57,836 nt of DNA from Microbacterium sp. B35-30. GTDB taxonomy: Bacteria > Actinomycetota > Actinomycetes > Actinomycetales > Microbacteriaceae. The notes beneath the pieces are model-generated. The model saw nothing but the letters and a program-made list of their open reading frames with translations, made no database searches and was not told where the DNA came from. Shown here in pieces: positions 25,810 through 33,164 of the stretch (positions are counted from its first letter, which is position 1; each line of letters starts with the position of its first letter). Location of the stretch: NCBI RefSeq assembly GCF_010634855.1, contig NZ_MWLQ01000034.1, positions 1-57,836 of the forward strand, written 5' to 3'. Made by a program: the position numbers and the translations under genes.

Positions 25810-26415
25810 TCAGGTGCGGTCGGTGCGGGTCTGCGGCGCCGGCGGCCGGGTGATGGGCTCGCCGGAGGCCGTGTCGCGGTCGTCTACGGTGTTCGCGTCG
25901 CGCACATCCGTCCGATGGTCGACGGTGTTCGCGTCACGCGCAGCGCTGCGGTCGTCGACCGTGTTCGCATTGCGGGTGGTCGCATTGCCGTCGGCATCGA
26001 CGGTGGTCGCGGCGTTCGGCCGGCCGTCGTCGCCCACATAGGGGTCGACGTCGTCGGCCTTGCGCAGCGTCTCCGCCTGTCGCTGCCGCAGCTTGTCGGC
26101 CTCGTCGCTGTGCTCATCGATCGTGCCGACGCGGCGCTCGGCGTCGATGGAGGCCTCGGCGGCGCGGGCCTTGGCGGCTTCGGCTGCGGCCGACGCGGCC
26201 GCCGCGTCCGCACGCGCACGGGCAGCCTCGGCCTCGTGCTCACGAGCCTGCAGCTCGGTCTCCCGCGCTTCTGCCCGCAGCTTCTCGGCGCGATTGTGCT
26301 GCTGCTCCTGCCGCCGGTCGCGGCGTCCGCGCGCCGTCACCAGCAGCGCGACGACGACGATCACGAGAACGATCGCGATGCCGACGATAATCCAGATCAG
26401 GGTGGTCGTGTCCAC
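25810..26415 (-). CDS. Coiled-coil membrane protein with C-terminal NTVDDR repeats
   Basis: A 201-residue protein with one N-terminal membrane helix (about 5-26), then a long charged coiled coil (about 30-105) rich in Arg, Glu and Ala, and a polar C-terminal tail. The tail carries three copies of an 11-12 residue unit (ANTVDDRSAARD-like), encoded by DNA repeats near 25886-25970. Start GTG 26415 follows GGGGGAG; upstream starts lack such a site. No family recognised; a cytoplasmic scaffold or envelope-linked protein is possible. Confidence 0.65.
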   Translation of the reverse strand: MDTTTLIWIIVGIAIVLVIVVVALLVTARGRRDRRQEQQHNRAEKLRAEARETELQAREHEAEAARARADAAAASAAAEAAKARAAEASIDAERRVGTIDEHSDEADKLRQRQAETLRKADDVDPYVGDDGRPNAATTVDADGNATTRNANTVDDRSAARDANTVDHRTDVRDANTVDDRDTASGEPITRPPAPQTRTDRT

Positions 26416-26575
26416 GGCCCACTCCCCCTCCCGCGCCGACCGGTCGCCGACGCCCTCGATCGTCCAGGCAACCGCACCCGGCCCGCCCGGGCAAACGGCT
26501 TGCGCGGTGGTGCCCAGTGCGCTAGCCCGCGTGGGCGCGCACCTGGGGGTCTCCGATGCGGGACGAACCGGCGCA

Positions 26576-26581
26576 TATGAT
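26576..26581 (+). promoter_or_regulatory. -10 box TATGAT of the phytochrome gene
   Basis: A consensus-like TATGAT places transcription start near 26588. This rules out the ATG at 26556 as the used start and supports TTG 26640. No good -35 was seen. Confidence 0.5.
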
Positions 26582-26639
26582 GAGGAGCCTCGCCAGCGCA
26601 GTTCCCCCCTATCCCCCCACATGCACCGAAGGTCATGCG

Positions 26640-28592
26640 TTGACAGAAGTATCTTCCCTCCGCTTCGACGGCGACAGCACGAGCGATGCCGCGGAGCTCC
26701 TCCGGTTGCGAGAGTGCGCGACAGAGTCGCTGCGCACGATCGGTCGGATCCAGTCCCATGGAATCCTCTTCGGCATCGACGAAGCCACTGGCGTCGTCGT
26801 CGTCGCCAGTGAGAACGTCGAGCGCTGGCTCGGCCGCGACCTGCGCGAGTCGGGCAGTGACGCGCTGGTCTCCGCCATCCGGCACGGCGTCGCAGTCGAC
26901 CCCGTGCGCGCCGAGTTCGAAGGCGCGGTCTACGACGTCATCGCACATCGCGAAACGACACCGCTCCTCGTGGAGCTGGAGCCCATCGTCCCCGACCTCG
27001 ACTACGTCCGCACCGGAGTGGTGAGCGCGATCCAACGCCTGGCCGGCCTTTCCGATCCTGACGAGCTGCGTCGACGGGCAGCTCGCGAGATCAAGGACAT
27101 CACCGGGTTCGACCGAGTGATGTGCTATCACTTCCATGATGACGGCCACGGACAGGTCGTCGCGGACGAGCGCGAACCCGACATGGAGCCCTATCTCGGC
27201 CTGCACTTCCCGGCATCCGACATCCCCTCCCAGGCACGCGCGCTCTACATCGAGAAGCGCTCACGCGTGATCGCGAACACCGAAGACTCGGGACTTGCGC
27301 TGCAGACGCTGCTGCCGGAAGAGGAAGCCGTGGACCTCGGCATGACCGAACTCCGCGCGGTCTCGCCCCACCACCTCCAGTTCATGCGGAACATGGGCCA
27401 GGTCTCGACGGTGTCGTTCGGCGTCCTCATCGACGATCGCCTGGTCGGGATGTTCACGTGCGCGCACCGCTCACCCCGTCGGATCCCGGTGCTGCTGCGC
27501 CGGGCGATCGAGGTGATGGCAGCTCAGGTCGGCGCTCAGCTGTCCGCCGCCCACCAGATCCACCGGCTGCGCCGACAGCTCGAGGCCCGCGAGCGCCGCC
27601 TGTCGATCATCGCCCCCCTGTACGGTCGCAGCGACGTCGGCGCGGTCCTCATGACCGGCGAGCGCACGGTGCTCGACGTGGTGCCGTCGGATGGCGCCCT
27701 CCTGCGCATGGACGGTGCCGTCCACACGGTCGGCGTCGTGCCTCCGCCGGACCGCCTGCTCGCGGCGCTCGGCGAGCTCGAGCCGGGAAGGCTCGTCTGG
27801 GAGGCGCTCCCCCTCGAGCACCCCGAGCTGGCGGTGGAGATGCCGGGTGTCGCCGGCCTGTTGATCGTCCCGCTGGGCGGCGACGGCGACACGCTGGTCT
27901 TCCTCCGCGGCGAGGTCGCGCACTCGATCGACTGGCTCGGCGATCAGCGCGCCGAGAACCGGGATCATCCGCTCTCGCCGCGCCGATCGTTCTCGGCCTG
28001 GCGCGAGAGCGTCACAGGACGCAGCCTTCCCTGGGGGGAGCACGCTCAAGACGCGTTGGACCTGGGCGAGGAGATCCGTGTGGCCGTCACGGCGCGCACG
28101 CAGGCCGAACTCGCCGAGCTCGCGATGCGGGACCCGCTGACAGGCCTGCACAACCGCCGCTTCCTCGACGACCGCCTGGAGGAGCTCCTGCAGTCCCCCG
28201 ACCGGCCGGTCGCCCTCGTGTTCCTCGACCTCGACGACTTCAAGGTCGTCAACGACACCTATGGGCATGAGATGGGCGATGCGGTGCTCGCCGCGATCGG
28301 CAAGCGACTGAGCGGCGTCTCCCGCGCCTCGGACGCCGTGGTCCGTCTCGGCGGGGACGAGTTCATCATGGTCTGCGTGGGCGCGGGATCGATCGAGGCC
28401 GCCGCGATCGCGGGGCGGGCGGTCGAGGCGATCAGACAGCCCATCGTGATCCGCGGCACCGAGATCGCCGTGAATGCCTCGGCGGGCGTCGTCGGGGCAG
28501 AGCCTGGCGCCACCCCTGGCGAGCTGCTGGTCGCTGCGGACGCCGCGATGTATCGCGCCAAGCGCGACGGGGGCGGCCGGGTATCAGCGTGA
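26640..28592 (+). CDS. Bacteriophytochrome-diguanylate cyclase (PAS-GAF-PHY-GGDEF)
   Basis: A 650-residue red/far-red photoreceptor fused to a c-di-GMP synthase. Cys26 sits 14 residues before His40 of IQSHG, as for the biliverdin-binding cysteine of Deinococcus BphP. The GAF domain has PASDIP (191-196), SPHHLQFMRNMG (242-253) and CAHRSP (274-279) holding the pigment histidines. The PHY domain shows the tongue motif PRRSF (447-451). The cyclase has the inhibitory site RASD (562-565) and GGDEF (571-575). Light should change c-di-GMP output. TTG 26640 is chosen because GAAGG precedes it, the promoter lies at 26576, and it gives the normal cysteine position. No heme oxygenase gene is in the window. 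Confidence 0.9.
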   Translation: MTEVSSLRFDGDSTSDAAELLRLRECATESLRTIGRIQSHGILFGIDEATGVVVVASENVERWLGRDLRESGSDALVSAIRHGVAVDPVRAEFEGAVYDVIAHRETTPLLVELEPIVPDLDYVRTGVVSAIQRLAGLSDPDELRRRAAREIKDITGFDRVMCYHFHDDGHGQVVADEREPDMEPYLGLHFPASDIPSQARALYIEKRSRVIANTEDSGLALQTLLPEEEAVDLGMTELRAVSPHHLQFMRNMGQVSTVSFGVLIDDRLVGMFTCAHRSPRRIPVLLRRAIEVMAAQVGAQLSAAHQIHRLRRQLEARERRLSIIAPLYGRSDVGAVLMTGERTVLDVVPSDGALLRMDGAVHTVGVVPPPDRLLAALGELEPGRLVWEALPLEHPELAVEMPGVAGLLIVPLGGDGDTLVFLRGEVAHSIDWLGDQRAENRDHPLSPRRSFSAWRESVTGRSLPWGEHAQDALDLGEEIRVAVTARTQAELAELAMRDPLTGLHNRRFLDDRLEELLQSPDRPVALVFLDLDDFKVVNDTYGHEMGDAVLAAIGKRLSGVSRASDAVVRLGGDEFIMVCVGAGSIEAAAIAGRAVEAIRQPIVIRGTEIAVNASAGVVGAEPGATPGELLVAADAAMYRAKRDGGGRVSA

Positions 28593-28886
28593 GGGGAGCT
28601 CTGGCTCCGGCACGAGGCGCAGCCCGGTGGAGGAGTTCGCGGTGTCGACGAGGTCCTGCAGCCAGAGCCGATTGATGTCGGGCATCGGCCCGTCGTACTG
28701 GAAGCGCAGGGTGGTGACGGGTGAGATCCACACCGCCTGCCGTGCCGACGTCTGCTGGTCGATCAGCGAGAACGACAGATTCTCGCGTCGACGCAGCTTC
28801 GCCATGATGACGAGCTCGATATGCGCGAGCGCCCGGTCCTCGATCTCGAAGGATGCCGGTGGGGAGCCGTAGTGAAGTGTGCCCAC
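28584..28886 (-). CDS. DUF7882-family small protein
   Basis: A 100-residue protein homologous to the one at 30193: MGTL-Y start, FEIEDRALAHIELVIMAKLRRRE, then AVWISPVTTLRFQYDG and a C-terminal NSSTGLRLVPEPE. Proteins of this Microbacteriaceae family are often mislabelled ATP-dependent DNA ligase, but no ligase motif is present; function unknown. GTG start with TAGGAT six bases upstream, so probably leaderless. Its 3' end overlaps the phytochrome gene by nine bases on the opposite strand. Confidence 0.8.
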   Translation of the reverse strand: MGTLHYGSPPASFEIEDRALAHIELVIMAKLRRRENLSFSLIDQQTSARQAVWISPVTTLRFQYDGPMPDINRLWLQDLVDTANSSTGLRLVPEPELPSR

Positions 28887-28892
28887 CGGTCG

Positions 28893-28898
28893 ATCCTA
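28893..28898 (-). promoter_or_regulatory. -10 box TAGGAT of a leaderless gene
   Basis: Read on the minus strand, the box lies six bases before GTG 28886. Confidence 0.52.
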
Positions 28899-28916
28899 AC
28901 CGGCGCCGTCGGCAGG

Positions 28917-28922
28917 TACTGT
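28917..28922 (+). promoter_or_regulatory. -10 box TACTGT of a leaderless gene
   Basis: The box lies six bases before ATG 28929. It interleaves with the divergent promoter of the DUF7882 gene. Confidence 0.5.
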
Positions 28923-28928
28923 AGGGCC

Positions 28929-29186
28929 ATGGCGATCGTGAACCGGCTGACTGTCGACGGACGCGACTATTTCCTCCCCGACCCCGTCACGGAGCTCAAG
29001 GGCAAGATCCTCGAGGCGATCAAGGCGGGTGGCGGGTATGTGAACATCCCCCCGCTGCGCGGCGGCCCTGGCGTCGACATCCTCTTCTCGCCCGGAATGC
29101 CCGTCACCTGGTCGCAGTTCGAGGTCGGGGACGCCGGCGCGAACGCGGACGAGGCCTCCGACGACGCCGGGGACTACGGGCTCTGA
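28929..29186 (+). CDS. Small acidic protein of unknown function
   Basis: An 85-residue cytoplasmic protein with a LTVDGRDYFLPDPV start, a short helix (ELKGKILEAIKAGGGYVNIP) and an acidic tail (VGDAGANADEASDDAGDY). No family recognised. It is divergent from the DUF7882 gene and its promoter is leaderless-type. Genes of this kind lie among the c-di-GMP genes, which is the only hint to its role. Confidence 0.68.
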   Translation: MAIVNRLTVDGRDYFLPDPVTELKGKILEAIKAGGGYVNIPPLRGGPGVDILFSPGMPVTWSQFEVGDAGANADEASDDAGDYGL

Positions 29187-29234
29187 CCGGCGACCGCTGA
29201 CCGGCGCCGAGAGAGCCGCAGCCGACGCCCGCAC

Positions 29235-30083
29235 TCAGACGCGGGCGAGCAGCTCGTCCATCTCTCCGACCGACAGCGGGATCCCCCAGAGATAGCCCTG
29301 GCCGCGGTGGCAGCCCCGCGCCACCGAACGCTCCAGATCGGCGACCGTCTCGATCCCCTCGGCGACCACCCGCCAGCCGTGGTCGCCGCTGCTCTCGACC
29401 ACGGCCGCGATCGCGTCGTCCGCGGCAGCATCGGTCCGCTGCGTGAGCGACCGGTCGATCTTGACCTCGTCGATGGGAAGCGCCTCGAGCATCTCGACCG
29501 TGGTGTCGCCCGCCGCGTAATCGTCGACCGAGATCGCGACGCCGACCGAGTGGAGCGACTGGATCGCCGCCAGCATCGGAGGGCGCAGCTGCGGAGACGG
29601 CGCTTCGGTGATCTCGATGGTCATGATCGCGGGGTCGAGGTCGAGTTCGTCAAGCCGGGCGAGCACCGTCTCGGCATAGCGCGACGAGAAGTGCGCGGGA
29701 GAGGCGTTGACCGCGAGGGCCAGCAGGTGACCCTCCTCCCGCCACCGGGCGATCTCATCCGCGGCGCGTGCGAAGACGTGCGCATCCATCTCGTCGAGGA
29801 ACTCCGCCGCCTCCGCCAGAGGGATGAACCGTTCGGGCGATACGGCGCCGAGCAGCGCATGGTTCCAGCGGCAGAGCGCCTCGACGGCGACGGGCCCGGG
29901 CGGCGACGCAGCCAGGGCGGTGCTGGAGGCGGCCGCGCTCGACGCGAGGAGGTCGTACTGCGGTTGGAACGCGATCGACAGCTCGCCGGCTGAAAGCGCA
30001 GAGCGCAGGTCCCGAGTGAGTTGAGGCGAGCTGACCATTCCACCAGAGTCGACGAGCCGTTCGATCCGCGCAACACCAGACAT
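29235..30083 (-). CDS. EAL-domain c-di-GMP phosphodiesterase
   Basis: A 282-residue stand-alone EAL protein without membrane or sensor domain. All catalytic positions are visible: EAL (68-70), Asn126 in NASP, Glu157 and Glu160 in EITE, DD (187-188), Lys208 in KIDRS, Glu242 in AEGIET and Gln262 in QGYLWG. It should cleave c-di-GMP to pGpG, opposing the phytochrome cyclase encoded 640 bases away. A low-complexity Ala/Ser insert (about 47-63) precedes the EAL motif. ATG 30083 is the longest start; ATG 30038 with GGTGG upstream is an alternative. Confidence 0.88.
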   Translation of the reverse strand: MSGVARIERLVDSGGMVSSPQLTRDLRSALSAGELSIAFQPQYDLLASSAAASSTALAASPPGPVAVEALCRWNHALLGAVSPERFIPLAEAAEFLDEMDAHVFARAADEIARWREEGHLLALAVNASPAHFSSRYAETVLARLDELDLDPAIMTIEITEAPSPQLRPPMLAAIQSLHSVGVAISVDDYAAGDTTVEMLEALPIDEVKIDRSLTQRTDAAADDAIAAVVESSGDHGWRVVAEGIETVADLERSVARGCHRGQGYLWGIPLSVGEMDELLARV

Positions 30084-30099
30084 GAGCGCTCAAAATGGC

Positions 30100-30105
30100 T
30101 ATACT
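30100..30105 (+). promoter_or_regulatory. Candidate -10 box TATACT
   Basis: TATACT on the plus strand lies 88 bases before the second DUF7882 gene, and the overlapping minus strand reads TATAGC before the EAL gene. Either strand could be served; no strong -35 is visible. Confidence 0.35.
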
Positions 30106-30192
30106 GCGCGTCACCGCCCCCCGGCGGCCGAATCGAAACCAAGGAGCAGGTCGGCGTGGCCGACCTGCCGCGCGCGGACTACTCTGGATGCG

Positions 30193-30507
30193 ATGGGCAC
30201 GCTCACCTACGATTCACGGGTCACCGTCTCGTTCGACGACCGGATCCTCGCGCACCTGCAGGCAGTCATCTGGGCCAAGCTGCGGCGTGGCGAGGCGTTC
30301 CCGTTCACGTGGACGGATCCGATGCGCAGCGGGCTCGGCCGTACGTCGATCTGGCTCAGCCCGAGCGTCACGCTGACGTTCGAGTACTTCGGCGGGCGCC
30401 AGCCGCGCCTGAACCCGGCCTGGGTCGAGGCGCTCACCAAGGCCGCCAACTCCCCCGGCGGATTGACGATGGTCCCCGAGCCTGAGCACCCCGAGGGTGC
30501 CGCATAG
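30193..30507 (+). CDS. DUF7882-family small protein
   Basis: A 104-residue paralogue of the product at 28584: MGTLTYDS start, FDDRILAHLQAVIWAKLRRGEAFPF, then SIWLSPSVTLTFEYFGG and NSPGGLTMVPEPEHPEG. Function unknown; no catalytic residues recognised. TACTCT lies seven bases before ATG 30193, so it may be leaderless, which also supports this start over the longer frame. It is divergent from the EAL gene. Confidence 0.8.
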   Translation: MGTLTYDSRVTVSFDDRILAHLQAVIWAKLRRGEAFPFTWTDPMRSGLGRTSIWLSPSVTLTFEYFGGRQPRLNPAWVEALTKAANSPGGLTMVPEPEHPEGAA

Positions 30508-30556
30508 CCCCTGGCACGGGTTCCGTCAAGAGGCGCCGGCGAGAATGACGCCTGCA

Positions 30557-30562
30557 TAGCGT
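30557..30562 (+). promoter_or_regulatory. -10 box TAGCGT of a leaderless gene
   Basis: The box lies six bases before ATG 30569. Confidence 0.5.
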
Positions 30563-30568
30563 CGTCGT

Positions 30569-30880
30569 ATGACACAGCACGCCGAAGACCTCGACACCGC
30601 CTGGGCGCTCCGATGGACGCAACCTCGCCGCGGAGAGTGGACGGCCGACCGCCACGGACGCGTCGTCGGCGAGGTCAGACGCGACGGCGAAGCATACGTC
30701 GCCACGCGCGGCAGCCGCACCGTCGGCACGTACCGATCCCTCGACGCGGCACTCGACGCCGTCGATCACCGCCCCCTCAGGACGGTGCAGCCGGACCGTT
30801 TCTGGACCCTCGTCCTGACCACCATCAACGTCGGCATCATCGCCGCCATCGCGCTGGTCGCCGGCGCCCTGCTGCGCTGA
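30569..30880 (+). CDS. Small membrane protein of unknown function
   Basis: A 103-residue protein. The first 75 residues are soluble (two short beta-rich repeats around GEWTADRHGRVVGEV and GSRTVGTYRSLDAAL) and a single C-terminal membrane helix (about 80-102, TLVLTTINVGIIAAIALVAGAL) anchors it with the bulk in the cytoplasm. No family recognised. It is preceded by a leaderless-type promoter. Confidence 0.65.
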   Translation: MTQHAEDLDTAWALRWTQPRRGEWTADRHGRVVGEVRRDGEAYVATRGSRTVGTYRSLDAALDAVDHRPLRTVQPDRFWTLVLTTINVGIIAAIALVAGALLR

Positions 30881-30901
30881 CGCGCACAGCACGGCCGGGA
30901 A

Positions 30902-31462
30902 TCATCCCCAGATGCTGGGCGCCTCCGCACGGGTGGGCGGAAGAGCGGATGCCGCAGCCCACTCGTGCACCCACTCGTCGACCTCGGGCACGCCCTCGGG
31001 ACGCCCGATCGCGGCGAACAGCTCCTCGTGCGACAGCGTGCCGCCCGAGCGCTTCATCATGCGCGCCCGGATGATGGCCCGGGCGTAGACCTCGCCGTCG
31101 ACCACCGCGCGATGCTCGAGGTAGACCGCCTTGTCGTCGTGGCCGATCATGCGGGACTCGACGTCGAATCGCTGCCACAGATTCAGCGACTTGCGGAAGG
31201 TGACGGTCTCGCTCGACACGACGGCGTACCACCCGCGCGTCTTCATGACGTCCCACAGCCCGGTGCGGACCAGGAGATCCCAGCGGCCGAGGTCGAACAG
31301 CGACAGGTAGCGACCGTTGTTCATATGGCGCAGCAGGTCGATGTCGGTGAGGAGTGTGGTCAGCCGGATGCGGCTGATCCCTGTCGGTTCGAGCCGTCCG
31401 CGACGACGCAGGCGCCGGCGCGCGGTCAGCATCACGATCAGGGTCCGCCACATCACGTTCAC
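30902..31462 (-). CDS. Acyl-CoA thioesterase, hotdog fold
   Basis: A 186-residue 4HBT-like thioesterase. The DIDLLRHMNNGRYLSLFDLGR segment is the hotdog helix with the DxD-HMNN active-site pattern seen in the THEM6/FcoT-like group, and it is followed by SSETVTFRKSL and AVYLEHRAVVDGEVYARAIIRARM strands. It should hydrolyse acyl-CoA thioesters; chain length unknown. GTG 31462 is preferred because TACCAT (31471-31476) lies upstream as a leaderless-type -10; ATG 31453 is an alternative. Confidence 0.78.
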   Translation of the reverse strand: MNVMWRTLIVMLTARRRLRRRGRLEPTGISRIRLTTLLTDIDLLRHMNNGRYLSLFDLGRWDLLVRTGLWDVMKTRGWYAVVSSETVTFRKSLNLWQRFDVESRMIGHDDKAVYLEHRAVVDGEVYARAIIRARMMKRSGGTLSHEELFAAIGRPEGVPEVDEWVHEWAAASALPPTRAEAPSIWG

Positions 31463-31620
31463 GAGGTGCGATGGTAGCGATCCTCGGCGGGTCCGCCGAT
31501 TCGATTGTCGAATCCCGACATCTGCGCGGTGCCGATGCCTGCGGGACCGGACGGCAACACGTCTCGCCACTCGGTGTTCACCCGCCGTTCGCCGGATTTC
31601 AGGTCTCGCGCCGACGCGCG

Positions 31621-31626
31621 TAGAGT
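31621..31626 (+). promoter_or_regulatory. -10 box TAGAGT of a leaderless gene
   Basis: The box lies six bases before ATG 31633. Confidence 0.52.
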
Positions 31627-31632
31627 CTGGCC

Positions 31633-32139
31633 ATGGAAGCCGAAACCCAGACCGACATCGTCGTCCGTCCGGTGCGCGACGTCGACGCGGAGGCCCTCGG
31701 CCGCGTTCACGCGACCGCCTGGCACGAGACGTACGACCACCTGATCAGCAAGGCCGCCCTCGAGGCGGTCTCACCCAAGCGCCTCGCCGAGCTGTGGACG
31801 CACTGGGCCGTCCAGGGCCCCGAGTTCAAGATGTTCGCCGCCCTCGTCAACGGCGAGATCGTCGGGTTCGCCGGCTCCGGCCCGGCCCGGGACAAGGACG
31901 CCCCGCGGTTCCGCGAGCTCTACTTCATCTACCTGCTGGACGCCTTCCACGGCACCGGCATCGGGCAGAAGCTCTTCGACGCCGTCGTCGAGCCCGCCGA
32001 GGGCCTGTACCTGTGGGTCGCAGACGACAACCCGCGGGCGCACCGCTTCTACACCCGCAACGGCTTCACGCTCGACGGAGCGTCGCACACCGAGCCGTTC
32101 CTCGGCGAGACCCTCACCGAGGTGCGCTTCGTGCGCTGA
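31633..32139 (+). CDS. GNAT family N-acetyltransferase
   Basis: A 168-residue acetyltransferase with the acetyl-CoA loop HGTGIG (106-111) and the terminal strand RFYTRNGF (138-145). The N-terminal WHETYDHLISKAALEAV segment is typical of the MnaT/RimI-type group that includes small-molecule acetyltransferases. The substrate is unknown. It is leaderless by its promoter and is followed by a hairpin terminator. Confidence 0.82.
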   Translation: MEAETQTDIVVRPVRDVDAEALGRVHATAWHETYDHLISKAALEAVSPKRLAELWTHWAVQGPEFKMFAALVNGEIVGFAGSGPARDKDAPRFRELYFIYLLDAFHGTGIGQKLFDAVVEPAEGLYLWVADDNPRAHRFYTRNGFTLDGASHTEPFLGETLTEVRFVR

Positions 32140-32163
32140 TCCACCGCTGTCCGCTTCGCAGCA

Positions 32164-32195
32164 GGGGGCATGTCCGGTTCGCCGGGCATGCCCCC
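32164..32195 (+). terminator. Hairpin terminator after the GNAT gene
   Basis: GGGGGCATG (32164-32172) pairs with CATGCCCCC (32187-32195), with an inner CCGG stem. Confidence 0.75.
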
Positions 32196-32211
32196 TCGCC
32201 TTGGCGCACTC

Positions 32212-32297
32212 GGTCGTTGAGCGAGCGAGGAACGAGCGAGACGAAACGCATCAGACGCATGACGAGCGTGCGTCCCGCGGGCTCGCTCGACGATCGG
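32212..32297. repeat. GGTCGTTGAGCGAGC dispersed inverted repeat
   Basis: GGTCGTTGAGCGAGCGAGGA runs on to an ACGAGCGAGACGAAACGC tail (ending 32249), and a partly inverted arm GCTCGCTCGACGATCGG follows at 32281-32297. The same element recurs near 37821, 39453, 42178, 42297, 57699 and 57743. Confidence 0.75.
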
Positions 32298-32324
32298 CAC
32301 TCGAGTTTCCGGAAGACTGGAGTC

Positions 32325-33158
32325 ATGCCGTTCCGCACCGCGCTCACCGTCTGGCCTCTCGAGGGCATCCCCGAGATCGAGGCCGGCGCCGACCTCGTCG
32401 ACGTCATCGTGCGTGCCGGGGGCGACGAACTCGCGGACGGCGACATCCTCGTGGTGACCTCCAAGATCGTGTCGAAGGCCGAAGACCGCTTCGTCGTGGC
32501 CGATGACCGCGAAGACGCGATCACGGCCGAGACCGTGCGGGTCGTGGCATCCCGCACCACCCCGAACGGCTTCACGACGCGCATCGTCGAGAACCGTCTC
32601 GGCATGGTGTCGGCGGCGGCCGGCGTCGATGCGTCGAACACCCCGGACGGCACCGTGCTGCTGCTGCCCGTCGACCCCGACGCGTCGGCCCGCTCGATCG
32701 CGGCCGGGCTGCGGCAACGGCTCGGGGTCGAGGTCGGCGTCATCGTGTCGGACACGCTGGGCCGGGCGTGGCGCGAGGGCCAGACCGACCACGCCATCGG
32801 CGCCGGCGGCGTGCAGGTCTTCGAGGACCTTCGCGGGGGGACGGATGCCGAGGGCCGCCCCCTCGTCGTCACGATGCCGTGCGTCGCCGACGAGCTGGCC
32901 GCGGCCGCCGATCTGGTCAAGGGCAAGGCGACGCGGCGGCCTGTCGCCGTGGTCCGCGGCCGCGCCGACCTCGTCGGGGCCCTCGACCTTCCCGGCGCGC
33001 GGTCGATCGTGCGCCCACTCGAACGCGACATGTTCCGCCTCGGCGCCGATGAGGCCTATGCCGAGGGGTTCGCCGCGGGCGCGGCCGGGCTCATGCCCCC
33101 GGAGGCTTCGCCCAGATCAGGCGGCCTGCGCCCGGCATCCGCCGGGCCGGCCGCCTGA
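32325..33158 (+). CDS. cofE: Coenzyme F420-0:L-glutamate ligase (CofE)
   Basis: A 277-residue enzyme that adds glutamate to F420-0. Signatures are VTSKIVSKAEDR (about 43-54), NRLGMVSAAAGVDASN (about 89-104) and SDTLGRAWREGQTDHAIG (about 143-160), with the metal/GTP residues of CofE. It is the single-domain form, lacking the C-terminal FMN domain of mycobacterial FbiB. ATG 32325 is chosen because GGAG lies just upstream. The rest of the F420 pathway is not in the window, but an LLM-type oxidoreductase that may use F420 is at 36149. Confidence 0.88.
   Translation: MPFRTALTVWPLEGIPEIEAGADLVDVIVRAGGDELADGDILVVTSKIVSKAEDRFVVADDREDAITAETVRVVASRTTPNGFTTRIVENRLGMVSAAAGVDASNTPDGTVLLLPVDPDASARSIAAGLRQRLGVEVGVIVSDTLGRAWREGQTDHAIGAGGVQVFEDLRGGTDAEGRPLVVTMPCVADELAAAADLVKGKATRRPVAVVRGRADLVGALDLPGARSIVRPLERDMFRLGADEAYAEGFAAGAAGLMPPEASPRSGGLRPASAGPAA
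33119..33156. terminator. Terminator hairpin inside the end of cofE
   Basis: AGGCGGCC (33119-33126) pairs with GGCCGCCT (33149-33156) around an inner GCCCGGC/GCCGGGC stem. It serves the convergent cofE and DUF4097-like genes, using cofE's last codons. Confidence 0.6.
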
Positions 33159-33164
33159 CCGGGA

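Noticed and set aside
28584..28886. ATP-dependent DNA ligase annotation for the small protein
   Set aside because: It has 100 residues and lacks the ligase lysine motif; it belongs with DUF7882 by comparison to the paralogue at 30193.
31317..32324. Upstream extension of the cofE frame covering the GNAT gene
   Set aside because: The upstream part is Arg-rich without homology, crosses a terminator and a repeat, and CofE homology begins at 32325.
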